Shown here: positions 15,425 to 22,884 of the stretch, in pieces | How the letters are laid out: each line of letters starts with the position of its first letter | Position numbering within the stretch: the first letter of the stretch is position 1 | Assembly (NCBI GenBank): GCA_017578085.1 | Contig: PKQR01000002.1 | Location: forward strand, 1 to 48,122 | From: Bacillota bacterium | Lineage (GTDB): Bacteria; Bacillota; Limnochordia; Limnochordales; ZCTH02-B6 | Direction: 5' to 3' | Length of the DNA stretch: 48,122 nucleotides | Made by a program: the position numbers and the translations under genes | The notes under the pieces: generated by a model | Told to the model about the DNA's origin: nothing | What the model saw: the letters and a program-made list of their open reading frames with translations, nothing else | The model's database searches: none

Positions 15425-16603
15425 TTGGCGACCAAGCGGGACTACTACGAGGTGCTGGGGGTCAGCCGCGACGCCACGCAGGAAGAGATTAAACGGGCGT
15501 ACCGGAAGCTCGCGCGCCAGTACCATCCCGACGTCAACAAAGACGATCCCCAGGCCGAAGAGAAGTTCAAGGAGATCAACGAGGCGTACCGTGTCCTGAG
15601 CGATCCCAAGACGCGGGAGCAATACGACCGCTTTGGGCACGCCGCGTTTGATGGTGCCAACGGCGCGGGTCCCGGCGGCTTTGGCCCTGGCGGCTTCGGG
15701 GACTTTGGTCCTTTCGGGGCGGGCGGTTTCGACCCCTTCGGTGACCTCTTTGACGATCTCTTCGACGTGTTCACCGGCGGGCGGCGGCAGCGGTCACGCG
15801 GGCCGGTGCGCGGCCGCGACGTCGAGATGGAGATCGACTTGGACTTCAAGGAAGCCGCGTTTGGCGTCGAGAAGACCATCGACGTGGAACGGGTTGAGGC
15901 GTGCTCCCGCTGCCAGGGCAACGGCGCCGAGCCGGGCACACCCATCCAAACGTGCCCGGAGTGCAAGGGCACGGGTGAGGTGCGCCACGTCCGCGCCACC
16001 GCCTTCGGCCAGTTCGTCAATATTGTGGTGTGCCCCCGGTGCCGCGGCGAAGGGAAGTGGGCGTCGACCCCTTGCCGGGAGTGCGGCGGCGCCGGCCAAG
16101 TGCAGCGCCGCCGGCGCATCAGTGTCAAGATCCCGGCGGGCGTCGACACCGGCAATCGCATTCGTCTGCGAGGCGAGGGCGAAGCCGGCATGCGCGGCGG
16201 GCCGCCGGGCGACCTGTACCTGTACGTACGGGTGCGGCCGCATCCCATGTTTGTTCGGGACGGGGACAACGTCATCTGCGAGGTGCCCATCAGTTTCGTC
16301 CAGGCGGCCCTGGGGGACGAGATCGAGGTGCCGACGCTGGAAGGCACCCACAAGCTAAAGATCCCCGAGGGCACTCAGCCCGGTTCTGAGTTCCGCATCC
16401 GGGGGCAGGGCATCCCCCGCATGGGCGGTTACGGGCGCGGCGATCAGATCGTCCGGGTTCGGGTGGAGATACCCCGGCGCCTCACGCCGAGGCAAAAAGA
16501 GCTGTTGAGAGAATTTGCCCGGGAAAGCGGCGAAGCGCCGCCGGGCAGCAAGCGATTTTTCGAGCGCGTGCGGGACACGCTCGGCGGGCGCAACGGCCAA
16601 TAG
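15425..16603 (+). CDS. dnaJ: co-chaperone DnaJ (Hsp40, type A)
   Basis: DnaJ delivers substrates to DnaK and stimulates its ATPase. The 392-residue product has a J domain (about 5-70) with the HPD triad at 34-36, a Gly/Phe-rich region (about 78-110), four zinc-binding repeats (CSRCQGNG, CPECKGTG, CPRCRGEG, CRECGGAG, about 160-225) and the C-terminal substrate domains. The start is TTG at 15425, because the protein begins with the typical ATKRDYYEVLGV and no ATG or GTG is available nearby. The ribosome site is weak. It lies 53 bases after dnaK and 90 bases before prmA. Confidence 0.97.
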   Translation: MATKRDYYEVLGVSRDATQEEIKRAYRKLARQYHPDVNKDDPQAEEKFKEINEAYRVLSDPKTREQYDRFGHAAFDGANGAGPGGFGPGGFGDFGPFGAGGFDPFGDLFDDLFDVFTGGRRQRSRGPVRGRDVEMEIDLDFKEAAFGVEKTIDVERVEACSRCQGNGAEPGTPIQTCPECKGTGEVRHVRATAFGQFVNIVVCPRCRGEGKWASTPCRECGGAGQVQRRRRISVKIPAGVDTGNRIRLRGEGEAGMRGGPPGDLYLYVRVRPHPMFVRDGDNVICEVPISFVQAALGDEIEVPTLEGTHKLKIPEGTQPGSEFRIRGQGIPRMGGYGRGDQIVRVRVEIPRRLTPRQKELLREFARESGEAPPGSKRFFERVRDTLGGRNGQ

Positions 16604-16693
16604 CAAGGAGCGGTCAAGCCCGCCGCGGCCTGGCGAATCCTCCGCCAGCGGCTAGGCGCACAGGCGGCGCCGGCGGGCCGGGAGGGCTGCAGT

Positions 16694-17566
16694 GTGCGGT
16701 GGATGAAGGTGGCGGTGCACACCGGCGCCGAGTGCGAAGAAGCGGTCACCCAAATCCTCTTGGCGGCCGGCGCCCAGGGTGTCGTGCTTGAGGGTGACGG
16801 GAGCCGGCGAGCCGTCATCGCCTATTTGCCTGAGCATTCCCCGGTTTCGGCGGTGGACATCGAGCAGCAGGTGCTGGGGCTCCAGCGCTACGGCCTCGAA
16901 CCGGGCCCCGCCCGGGTGTCGGTAGAGTGGGTGCAGGACGAGGATTGGGCCGAGAGCTGGAAGCGGCATTACCAGCCGCTGGCGATCGGCCGCCGGCTGC
17001 TGGTCAAGCCCGCGTGGGTCCTGGTGCCGCCCTCGGAGCGGATCGTCATCGAGCTCGACCCGGGCATGGCGTTTGGCACGGGCTATCATCCCACGACGGC
17101 CCTCTGCCTGGAGGCCCTGGAGGAGCTGGTGCGGGCGGGAGAGACCGTCGTGGATGTGGGCACGGGCTCAGGCATCTTGGCCATCGCGGCGGCGCGCTTG
17201 GGCGCCGGCTCGGTGGTGGCCGTCGACATCGATCCCCAGGCGGTGCAGGTGGCCCGGGAGAACTGCCGCCGCAACGGGGTGCACGAGCGCGTATGGGTGG
17301 CGGCCGGCAGCACCGCGGCGGCGCGCGCCCTTTTGGCCGAGCACCAGGCCCATCTGGTGGTGGCCAACATCCTGGCCGACGTCATCGCCGACATGGCGGG
17401 GGACCTGTACGCCCTCCTGCGTCCCCGCGGGGTGTTGGTGGCCAGCGGCATCATCGACGACGCGTGCCCTCTGGTGCGGAGGAGCCTGGAGCGGGCGGGC
17501 TTCTCCATCCGGGACGAGCGGGCCCGGAGCGAGTGGCGCTGCCTGATCGCGGAGCGGACGGCCTAA
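16694..17566 (+). CDS. prmA: ribosomal protein L11 methyltransferase PrmA
   Basis: PrmA uses S-adenosylmethionine to methylate ribosomal protein L11. The 290-residue product has the N-terminal substrate-recognition domain with DEDWAESWKRHYQP (about 83-96), the linker segment ELDPGMAFGTGYHPTT, the SAM motif VVDVGTGSGILAIAA (about 153-167), VDIDPQAV and the late motif VVANILADV. GTG at 16694 has GGAGGG seven bases upstream; ATG at 16703 is an in-frame alternative. Its TAA overlaps the rsmE ATG by one base. It sits directly after dnaJ as in B. subtilis. Confidence 0.95.
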   Translation: MRWMKVAVHTGAECEEAVTQILLAAGAQGVVLEGDGSRRAVIAYLPEHSPVSAVDIEQQVLGLQRYGLEPGPARVSVEWVQDEDWAESWKRHYQPLAIGRRLLVKPAWVLVPPSERIVIELDPGMAFGTGYHPTTALCLEALEELVRAGETVVDVGTGSGILAIAAARLGAGSVVAVDIDPQAVQVARENCRRNGVHERVWVAAGSTAAARALLAEHQAHLVVANILADVIADMAGDLYALLRPRGVLVASGIIDDACPLVRRSLERAGFSIRDERARSEWRCLIAERTA

Positions 17567-18381
17567 TGCACCGCTTCTTTCTGGATAGTGCCGCTGGCTT
17601 CCCGCCGCCGGCGGCCGGCGATGACCCGTCTGCGCTGGACCCAGGGGCCGTCGTGGAGCTCACCGGCAGTGACGCGGAGCACATCGCCCGGGTGTTGCGG
17701 CTCGCCCGGGGAGACCGGATCGTCGTCTGCGACGGTCAAGGCTCCGACTACGAAGCGGAATTGTTGACTGTCAACCCCGCACGAGTGGCCGCCCGCGTCC
17801 TGTCGCGCCAGCCTTCTCGCGGCGAGCCGCCCGTGTTCCTCACGATTGTCCAGGGCATTCCCAAAGGCGACAAGATGGACCTGGTGGTGCAAAAGGCTGT
17901 GGAAGCGGGCGCGAGCCGCATCGTGCCCGTTTTCACCGCCCGCACCGTCGTGGTCTGGGACGAGGCCAAGTCCGAATCCCGCTGGCGTCGCTGGCAGCGC
18001 ATCGCCTATGAGGCGGCCAAGCAGGCGCACCGGGGAAGAGTCCCCCAGGTGGCCCCGCCCGTTTCGCTGCCCGCGTTTTTGGCGGCCAGGGGCGAGGAGG
18101 AAGACGACTTCGGGCACGTCATCGTGCCGTGGGAGGAGGCCCGGGGACGGGGGTTGCGGGCGGTGCTGCGGGGCCTGTCCCCGGGGCCTGTCACCGTGCT
18201 CATCGGGCCCGAGGGGGGCTTGTCGCCGGAGGAGGTGGCCGCGGCCGAGGAGCGGGGAGCGCACATCGTCACCCTCGGCCCGCGGATACTGCGCACCGAA
18301 ACCGCCGGGCTCGTCGCGGCCACCATCATCCTTTACGAATGGGGGGACCTGGGCGGGTTGGCGCCCGGTTCATCGGCCTGA
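17566..18381 (+). CDS. rsmE: 16S rRNA m3U1498 methyltransferase RsmE
   Basis: RsmE methylates N3 of U1498 in 16S rRNA and belongs to the knotted SPOUT methyltransferases. The 271-residue product starts MHRFFLD, has an N-terminal PUA-like domain with HIARVLRLARGD, then the SPOUT domain with QGIPKGDKMDLVVQKAVEAG, RWQRIAYEAAKQAHR, LIGPEGGLSPEE (about 210-221) and the knot segment LGPRILRTETAG. All are standard RsmE motifs. The ATG at 17566 shares its A with the prmA stop (TAATG), so translation is coupled. In B. subtilis the next gene is the tRNA methylthiotransferase mtaB; here an unrelated block follows on the other strand. Confidence 0.95.
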   Translation: MHRFFLDSAAGFPPPAAGDDPSALDPGAVVELTGSDAEHIARVLRLARGDRIVVCDGQGSDYEAELLTVNPARVAARVLSRQPSRGEPPVFLTIVQGIPKGDKMDLVVQKAVEAGASRIVPVFTARTVVVWDEAKSESRWRRWQRIAYEAAKQAHRGRVPQVAPPVSLPAFLAARGEEEDDFGHVIVPWEEARGRGLRAVLRGLSPGPVTVLIGPEGGLSPEEVAAAEERGAHIVTLGPRILRTETAGLVAATIILYEWGDLGGLAPGSSA

Positions 18382-18416
18382 GGCGGAGCCGAGCCTGGCC
18401 TACCCGCCCCAGGCGG

Positions 18417-18968
18417 CTAAGGCAGCTGGAGGATGGCCGGTTCCGCCGCGATGGGTGGGTCAGAGGAAAGCCAGGCCCTGATTTCCACCGGACCCGTCAG
18501 GGGGTTCCCCAGAGCGTCGCGACCGTCCCACACGTGCGTGAACACGACCAGCTCTCCCGGGCGGAACCGGCGCTCGGTCACGGCTTGATGAAACGCCCGG
18601 CCGGCCGACCAGCGCCACACCTCGCGGCCGTCCTGGAACGCCGCGAAATCGTAGGTCTGCCCGGTGCGGAAGGTGAGCACCGCCTCCTCGTTTCCTGAAG
18701 CCATGACCCCAAGCGCCAGGACGTAGGCAGCTTGACCGCCCACATCCACCGGCTCCACGGCCAAGTCCACCGCGACCGCCGGCCCCGCACCCGCCGCTGG
18801 GCTCGCGCCCGTACCGGTGGACGGGGTTCCCGTCGCCCCCAGCCCGGCGAACACCGTCAAGGCGCCGATCCCTCCCAGAAGCAATAGCCACCGCCAATCG
18901 GCCAAGGCTGCCCGCCGCTTGCGGGAAGCGTTACGGGCACTGCTGGCCGCGCTTGCTCGCGTCATCAT
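18417..18968 (-). CDS. membrane-anchored BsuPI-domain protein, putative protease inhibitor
   Basis: The 183-residue product has a basic N-terminus, one membrane helix (about 26-46), a Gly/Thr/Pro-rich linker and a C-terminal domain (about 90-175). That domain has the pattern of BsuPI, the intracellular proteinase inhibitor family of Bacillus: AVLTFRTGQTYDFAAF, REVWRWSAGRAF, the VTERRFRPGE segment and GPVEIRAWLSS. BsuPI inhibits the B. subtilis intracellular subtilisin. Here the domain would lie outside the membrane. The gene starts at ATG 18968 with AGAGGGGTG upstream and follows the subtilase gene by 21 bases on the same strand, suggesting an enzyme-inhibitor pair. BsuPI domains also occur in proteins without known inhibitor activity, so the function is inferred from context. 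Confidence 0.72.
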   Translation of the reverse strand: MMTRASAASSARNASRKRRAALADWRWLLLLGGIGALTVFAGLGATGTPSTGTGASPAAGAGPAVAVDLAVEPVDVGGQAAYVLALGVMASGNEEAVLTFRTGQTYDFAAFQDGREVWRWSAGRAFHQAVTERRFRPGELVVFTHVWDGRDALGNPLTGPVEIRAWLSSDPPIAAEPAILQLP

Positions 18969-18989
18969 GCGGTCACACCCCTCTGCTCG

Positions 18990-21056
18990 TCAGCGGTTGG
19001 CCCAGGCGGCGAGCCGTGCCCGGTCCTGAGCGGGGAGCGTCTCCCAGATAGCCAGGACCAGATCGGCGGAGACGGTGCCGTCCTCCGGCACCTGCACCTC
19101 GGCCATGCCGGCGAAGTCCCCTTGGCCCAAAACGCCGTCGGGAACGGAGTCGATCCAGGCGAACACCGTCTGCCGACCGGGTGCGACGCCCTCGACCCGG
19201 GCCACGGCCCGCTGGCCGATCCGCACCGGGTTCACGGGGCCCCAGACCCGGGTGCCGTCCGCACTGGCTACACCGACCCGGGCTTTCACCGGGTCGGATC
19301 CGGTCACGGCCGCGTAGGCGTTCACGAGGCCGTAGCCGTAGTAGTTGTCGAAACCGGGCGCGCCCAGGTCCTCGGCGGTATAGCGCAGGAGCTCCCGGAT
19401 CTCGTTGGGGTCGGTGATACCTGCACTATACATCAGGGCCACGATGCCTGTCACGTGGGGAGCGGCGAAGGAAGTACCCTGCTGATAGGAGTAGGTGTAG
19501 CGCCCGCTGACGATGTCTGTGCTCAGGATGCCGTTGGCTTGGCTGTAGCGGGTGTCGCCGCCCGGTGCGACCACGTCCACCTGCGGCCCGTAGTTGGAAT
19601 ACCACGTCAGCCGCTTGCTGCGGTCCACCGCCCCGACGGCGATGACGTCCGGGTGGGCGGCAGGCATGGTCACCCGCCCGCTGTCGTTGCCGGCGCCCGC
19701 CACGAGCACGACGCCTTTGCTGACCGCGTACTCGATCTGCTGGTTGACGAAGGTGTCGTTGTACGTCGCGTCCCAGGCCAGGCTCATGTTGATGACGTGG
19801 GCGCCGTTGTCGACCGCCCAACGGATCCCTTGCCCGACGGCGGCCACGGTCCCGCCGTACCGGGAGCTCATGACCCGTACGGGCATGATGGACACGGACC
19901 AGTTGATGCCCGCGATTCCTTGCCCGTTGTTGGTCATGGCGCCGATGATGCCGGCCACCATGGTGCCGTGGCTCAAGGAAGTGGCGTCGTCGGTGTAGTT
20001 GGTGGCCGATTGGTCGCTGGCAAAATTGCGCCCGCTGACGATCCTCACGCCTTGCAGGTCGGGGTGGTTGGGCAAGATCCCCGTGTCCAGCACGGCCACC
20101 ACGACATCGCGGCTGCCGGTGGTGACGTTCCACGCGTAGGGGATGCTCACCAGCGGCAAGCTCCACTGGCGGTCGAAGTACGTGTCATTCGGCGCGTACG
20201 GAACCGCGACCGGCCGGACCCGCTTGTTGGGCTCCACGGAAACCACGTTGGGCAACTGGGCGAGGCGCAGTTCCGTCTCTAGGGACGCGTTAGCCTCCTC
20301 TGCGGCCACGAGGTAGAAGTTGTCGGCCAGCCGCTCGATGACGCGCACACCCGCGTCGGCCCACATGGTATTGATGGCCTGGACCGGGTAGTCGCTGTCG
20401 AGCTGCACAATCCACTCCCCGGGAACGACGTCGGCCGTCGTGCGGGTCACTGACCGGCCCGCGGAGCTGGACAAAAGCTCCCGGGGCACGGCCGCTGCGG
20501 CGGCGACTTGGGCGTTCCCGGCGTTGACCAGGCGTACGCTGGCCTCGACGGTCCCCCGGTAGACCGGTTCCGGTTCGGGTTCAGGCTCGGGTTCGGGCCC
20601 GCTGCCCCCGCCGTCGCCGCCACCTGGGCCAGTGCCGCCGTCGCCGCCCTGGCCGCCGTCGCTCCCATCCCCGCCTGTATCGCCGATGGGCGTCAGGACA
20701 ATGGTGACCGAGAGATTGCTCCCGGACGGGTAGATGACCTCGGTCGCGGGTTCATACCCGGGAGCCGAGACGACGATCTCCATCCTATCTCCCTGGACGG
20801 GCAGGTCCTTGAAAGCGAAGGTGCCATCTTCGTTGGAGGTCGTTTCCCGGTCGCCGACCCGCACAACAGCGCCGGGGACCGGCGTCCCATCGGGCGTCAC
20901 GACGATGCCCTGCAGGGCAAAGGTGTCGGTACCTCTGCCGGGGTCGCCTCCCAAGGGCGAACCGAAGCAGCCGGTCACCAGGGTGGCCAAGAGCAGCCAG
21001 GCGATGGAATGAAACCACCGGTGCCGGCGAGTCGTAGCACTGGGAAGTGATTTCAC
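18990..21056 (-). CDS. secreted lipoprotein subtilase (peptidase S8) with N-terminal carboxypeptidase-regulatory-like domain
   Basis: The 688-residue protein is a subtilisin-family serine protease. It has a lipoprotein signal peptide ending V27-T-G-C30, a beta-sandwich domain with LQGIVVTPDGTPVPGA (about 47-122), a Gly/Asp-rich and EP-repeat linker (about 125-164), an I9-like prodomain (about 210-285, EWIVQLDSDY to VVSVEPN), and the S8 catalytic domain. The triad is Asp324 (VLDTG), His363 (SHGT) and Ser529 (GTSFAAPH), with oxyanion Asn457. A C-terminal beta domain (about 590-675) follows. The GTG at 21056 has GAGGAGG about 12 bases upstream. It should be attached to the outer face of the cytoplasmic membrane and self-activate. 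The next gene, 21 bases on, encodes a BsuPI-type domain. The block lies outside the conserved gene order. Confidence 0.93.
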   Translation of the reverse strand: MKSLPSATTRRHRWFHSIAWLLLATLVTGCFGSPLGGDPGRGTDTFALQGIVVTPDGTPVPGAVVRVGDRETTSNEDGTFAFKDLPVQGDRMEIVVSAPGYEPATEVIYPSGSNLSVTIVLTPIGDTGGDGSDGGQGGDGGTGPGGGDGGGSGPEPEPEPEPEPVYRGTVEASVRLVNAGNAQVAAAAAVPRELLSSSAGRSVTRTTADVVPGEWIVQLDSDYPVQAINTMWADAGVRVIERLADNFYLVAAEEANASLETELRLAQLPNVVSVEPNKRVRPVAVPYAPNDTYFDRQWSLPLVSIPYAWNVTTGSRDVVVAVLDTGILPNHPDLQGVRIVSGRNFASDQSATNYTDDATSLSHGTMVAGIIGAMTNNGQGIAGINWSVSIMPVRVMSSRYGGTVAAVGQGIRWAVDNGAHVINMSLAWDATYNDTFVNQQIEYAVSKGVVLVAGAGNDSGRVTMPAAHPDVIAVGAVDRSKRLTWYSNYGPQVDVVAPGGDTRYSQANGILSTDIVSGRYTYSYQQGTSFAAPHVTGIVALMYSAGITDPNEIRELLRYTAEDLGAPGFDNYYGYGLVNAYAAVTGSDPVKARVGVASADGTRVWGPVNPVRIGQRAVARVEGVAPGRQTVFAWIDSVPDGVLGQGDFAGMAEVQVPEDGTVSADLVLAIWETLPAQDRARLAAWANR

Positions 21057-21395
21057 GAGCGGTGGATTCCTCCTCGACAGTCAATCGGTCTCTCCGGTGG
21101 TCAAGGAATCCTGGACGCAAGCGGCCAAACCCTGCCGGAGGTACAATGGGAATGAATGGCAGGTTTAGCGCAGACGGTAACGGTCTCCATCCCGCCTGGT
21201 CCGCTGGACCCGCTGGCGTAAAGTGGTACAAACCGGGCGCCGCCGGCGGAGGGTTGACGCTGCGGCCGCCGCGACCGGACGGCGTGGCAGCGGGCTCCGG
21301 GCCGATCCGGTTGCAAATGCGAATCGATTCCTAGAGCGGAGGCGGACGGGCCCACATACCGTAACACCGAAGCCAAAACGAAGGAGGTGCCGACC
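21057..21395. other. 339-base gap between the subtilase and the repeat gene
   Basis: The gap must hold the divergent promoters of the subtilase (minus) and the repeat gene (plus). No convincing -35/-10 pair was found for either. TACAAT at 21142-21147 (plus) is an isolated -10-like hexamer. CATACCGTA at 21355-21363 resembles the -10 of mother-cell sigma factors E or K without a matching -35. One weak small ORF is listed separately. Confidence 0.5.
21146..21334 (+). CDS. possible 62-residue small ORF, doubtful
   Basis: ATG at 21146 follows GGAGG (21137-21141) by four bases and opens a 62-residue frame ending at 21334. The product (starting MGMNGRFSADG) is rich in Gly, Pro and Ala, with no membrane helix, no motif and mixed third-position bases, unlike the strongly GC3-rich neighbours. 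It lies 61 bases upstream of the repeat gene on the same strand. It could be a leader peptide or chance; no function can be offered. Confidence 0.2.
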   Translation: MGMNGRFSADGNGLHPAWSAGPAGVKWYKPGAAGGGLTLRPPRPDGVAAGSGPIRLQMRIDS

Positions 21396-21689
21396 ATGTC
21401 CTGCAATGGCTTGAGTACGGTGGCGGTCCGGACCATCTCCGTCTGCCCGAGCTTCGTGCGGCCCGTCTTCCTGCGTACCATCGCGGTGAAGCCGGTGTTC
21501 GTGCGGAGAATCGCGGTGCGCCCGGTGTTCGTACGCGCCATCGCGGTGAAGCCGGTATTCGTGCGGAGAATCGCGGTGCGCCCGGTGTTCGTGCGCGCCA
21601 TCGCGGTGACGCCGGTGTTCGTGCGGAGAATCGCGGTGCGCCCGGTGTTCGTGCGCCGCATCGCGGTGAAGCATCACCACTTCTGCTAG
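21396..21689 (+). CDS. basic decapeptide-repeat protein of unknown function
   Basis: A very good ribosome site, AAGGAGGTG (21381-21389), lies six bases before ATG 21396. The 97-residue product starts MSCNGLSTVAV and from residue 23 to 92 consists of seven consecutive ten-residue units of the form P-V-F-V-R-(R/A)-I-A-V-(K/R/T). It ends HHHFC. It has no Asp or Glu, about 20 Arg/Lys, cysteines at 3, 17 and 97, and no signal peptide or clear membrane helix. The triplets VFV and IAV favour beta structure, with a Pro breaking each unit. Repeats R-R and R-A alternate, giving a 20-residue higher-order unit. I do not recognise the family. A structural (for example spore-layer) protein, a cationic membrane- or polyanion-binding protein, or a modified-peptide precursor are all possible; no maturation enzyme is adjacent. 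Confidence 0.72.
   Translation: MSCNGLSTVAVRTISVCPSFVRPVFLRTIAVKPVFVRRIAVRPVFVRAIAVKPVFVRRIAVRPVFVRAIAVTPVFVRRIAVRPVFVRRIAVKHHHFC
21481..21660 (+). repeat. three tandem 60-base repeats inside the repeat gene
   Basis: Units 21481-21540, 21541-21600 and 21601-21660 are near-identical 60-mers, each made of two related 30-base halves encoding one decapeptide apiece. Units one and two differ at two positions, both GTG/GTA synonymous changes. Unit three differs from unit two at four positions, three of which change the protein (Lys to Thr; two adjacent bases change Ala to Arg). A degenerate copy precedes at 21421-21480. Confidence 0.95.
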
Positions 21690-21741
21690 CGCTGCACCCA
21701 CGGACGAGCGGCAAGGAAACTGACGAACACGCTGGCTGGCG

Positions 21742-21790
21742 GCGGCGCGCCCCGTGGGCAAGGGCTCCGGGGCGTGCCGCTTTACCTTTG
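21742..21790 (+). terminator. probable intrinsic terminator after the repeat gene
   Basis: A 13-base stem pairs GCGGCGCGCCCCG (21742-21754) with CGGGGCGTGCCGC (21768-21780) with one G-T wobble, around a 13-base loop, followed by TTTACCTTT. It separates the repeat gene from tatA. Confidence 0.6.
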
Positions 21791-21809
21791 TCAGGCAGTG
21801 CGATATACT
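21781..21809 (+). promoter_or_regulatory. sigma-A-type promoter of tatA
   Basis: TTTACC (21781-21786) and TATACT (21804-21809) are separated by 17 bases, four of six and five of six matches to consensus. The predicted start near 21816 leaves a leader of about 43 bases before tatA. The -35 overlaps the T-rich tail of the preceding terminator. Confidence 0.55.
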
Positions 21810-21858
21810 TAGGAAGACCTGGGCTGCACACCCAACCTGGCAAAGGGGGCGCGTTGGC

Positions 21859-22080
21859 ATGTTCGGGATCGGCGCGACGGAGCTGGTGATCATCCTGGTC
21901 CTGGCGTTGATCATCTTTGGACCAGGCAAGCTGCCCGAGGTGGGCAAAGCCATTGGCAAAGGCATTCGCGAGTTTAAGAAGGCCACCAGCTCGTTGGACG
22001 AGGACGACTCCAAACCGGCCTCCGCCTCCTCGACCGCCGAGCGCCAAAACGTTCCGAAGGACGGCGCAGCCTCCTCTTGA
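21859..22080 (+). CDS. tatA: twin-arginine translocase subunit TatA
   Basis: TatA forms the pore-like assembly of the twin-arginine protein export system. The 73-residue product begins MFGIGATELVIILVLALI, one membrane helix, followed by the FGPGKLPEVGKAIGKGIREFK hinge and amphipathic helix split around residues 20-40, then an acidic, Ser/Ala-rich tail. The FGPGKLPE segment is the TatA/TatB hallmark; the short length fits TatA. Start ATG 21859 has AAAGGGGGC upstream. No tatC lies nearby, so the partner must be elsewhere. A metallophosphoesterase follows 96 bases later on the same strand. Confidence 0.95.
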   Translation: MFGIGATELVIILVLALIIFGPGKLPEVGKAIGKGIREFKKATSSLDEDDSKPASASSTAERQNVPKDGAASS

Positions 22081-22176
22081 CGTTCACCGCCGGTGCGCAG
22101 CACCGGCCAGGGCTCATTCCTGAGGCAAGCCATCCGGCCGGGTCCCGGGCAGGTTCGTGTGACCGGAGGGGCTTTC

Positions 22177-22884
22177 GTGAGGATATTTGCCATCGGCGAT
22201 CTGCACCTTCCCGGTGGGCAGGACAAGCCCATGGACGTCTTCGGCGCCGGATGGACCGATCACCCGCAAAAGATCCGCCGCGCCTGGCAGGAAGTGGTCG
22301 GGGCGGAGGATGTGGTGCTGATACCGGGGGATCTTTCCTGGGCGATGACCCTCGAGCAGGCCAGCGCCGATTTCGCCTACCTGGCCGACTTGCCGGGCCG
22401 CATCGTACTCATCCGCGGCAATCATGACTACTGGTGGAGCAGCATCAGCAAAGTCCGGCGGGCGCTGCCGCCCAACGTGACCGCACTGCAAAATGACCAC
22501 CTGCTCCTTGGCGCCGGGTGGGCCGTGTGCGGCACTCGCGGCTGGACCGTCCCGGGCAGCCACGCCTTTCGGCCCGAAGAGGACACGAAGATCTATCTCC
22601 GGGAGCTCCAGCGCCTCGAACTTTCCCTGAAAAGCGCCATGCAAGCCGGCGCCCAGCGCCTCATCGTGATGCTCCACTACCCGCCCACCAACGAACGCCA
22701 CGAGCCGTCTGGCTTCACCCGCCTCTTGGAGGCCTACCCCGTCGTCCATTGCGTCTACGGGCACCTGCACGGCCCGGCGCGCCGCCAGGCGCTGGTGGGC
22801 CTGGTGGGCGGCATCCGCTATCACCTGGTGGCCTGTGACGCCATCGATTTCCGGCCCGTCTTGATTGAAACCATTGAGTCCTAG
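22177..22884 (+). CDS. calcineurin-like metallophosphoesterase
   Basis: The 235-residue product is a binuclear-metal phosphoesterase. It has all five family blocks: GDLHLP (about 7), PGDLSW, the GNHDYWW motif near residue 80, LHYPP with the metal His around 160, and GHLHGPA near 195. The GDLH opening and the PTNERHEPS stretch resemble a conserved Bacillota subgroup of about 230 residues of unknown substrate. GTG at 22177 has GGAGGGG five bases upstream and begins VRIFAIGDLH; an in-frame GTG at 22159 is less well supported. It is probably cytoplasmic and may be co-transcribed with tatA. The substrate cannot be read from the sequence. Confidence 0.88.
   Translation: MRIFAIGDLHLPGGQDKPMDVFGAGWTDHPQKIRRAWQEVVGAEDVVLIPGDLSWAMTLEQASADFAYLADLPGRIVLIRGNHDYWWSSISKVRRALPPNVTALQNDHLLLGAGWAVCGTRGWTVPGSHAFRPEEDTKIYLRELQRLELSLKSAMQAGAQRLIVMLHYPPTNERHEPSGFTRLLEAYPVVHCVYGHLHGPARRQALVGLVGGIRYHLVACDAIDFRPVLIETIES

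Noticed and set aside
18393..18414. Hairpin GCCTGG...CCAGGC between rsmE and the BsuPI gene as a terminator
   Set aside because: Only six pairs, a ten-base loop and no T-run on either strand.
21481..21660. CRISPR array
   Set aside because: The repeats are directly adjacent 60-mers without unique spacers and are in frame within a gene; no cas genes are present.
21101..22232. Long minus-strand frames with His/Arg or Arg-Thr-Asn-Thr-Gly repeats over the repeat gene
   Set aside because: A 60-base repeat keeps any frame open on both strands. Only the plus frame has a strong ribosome site, sensible start and stop.
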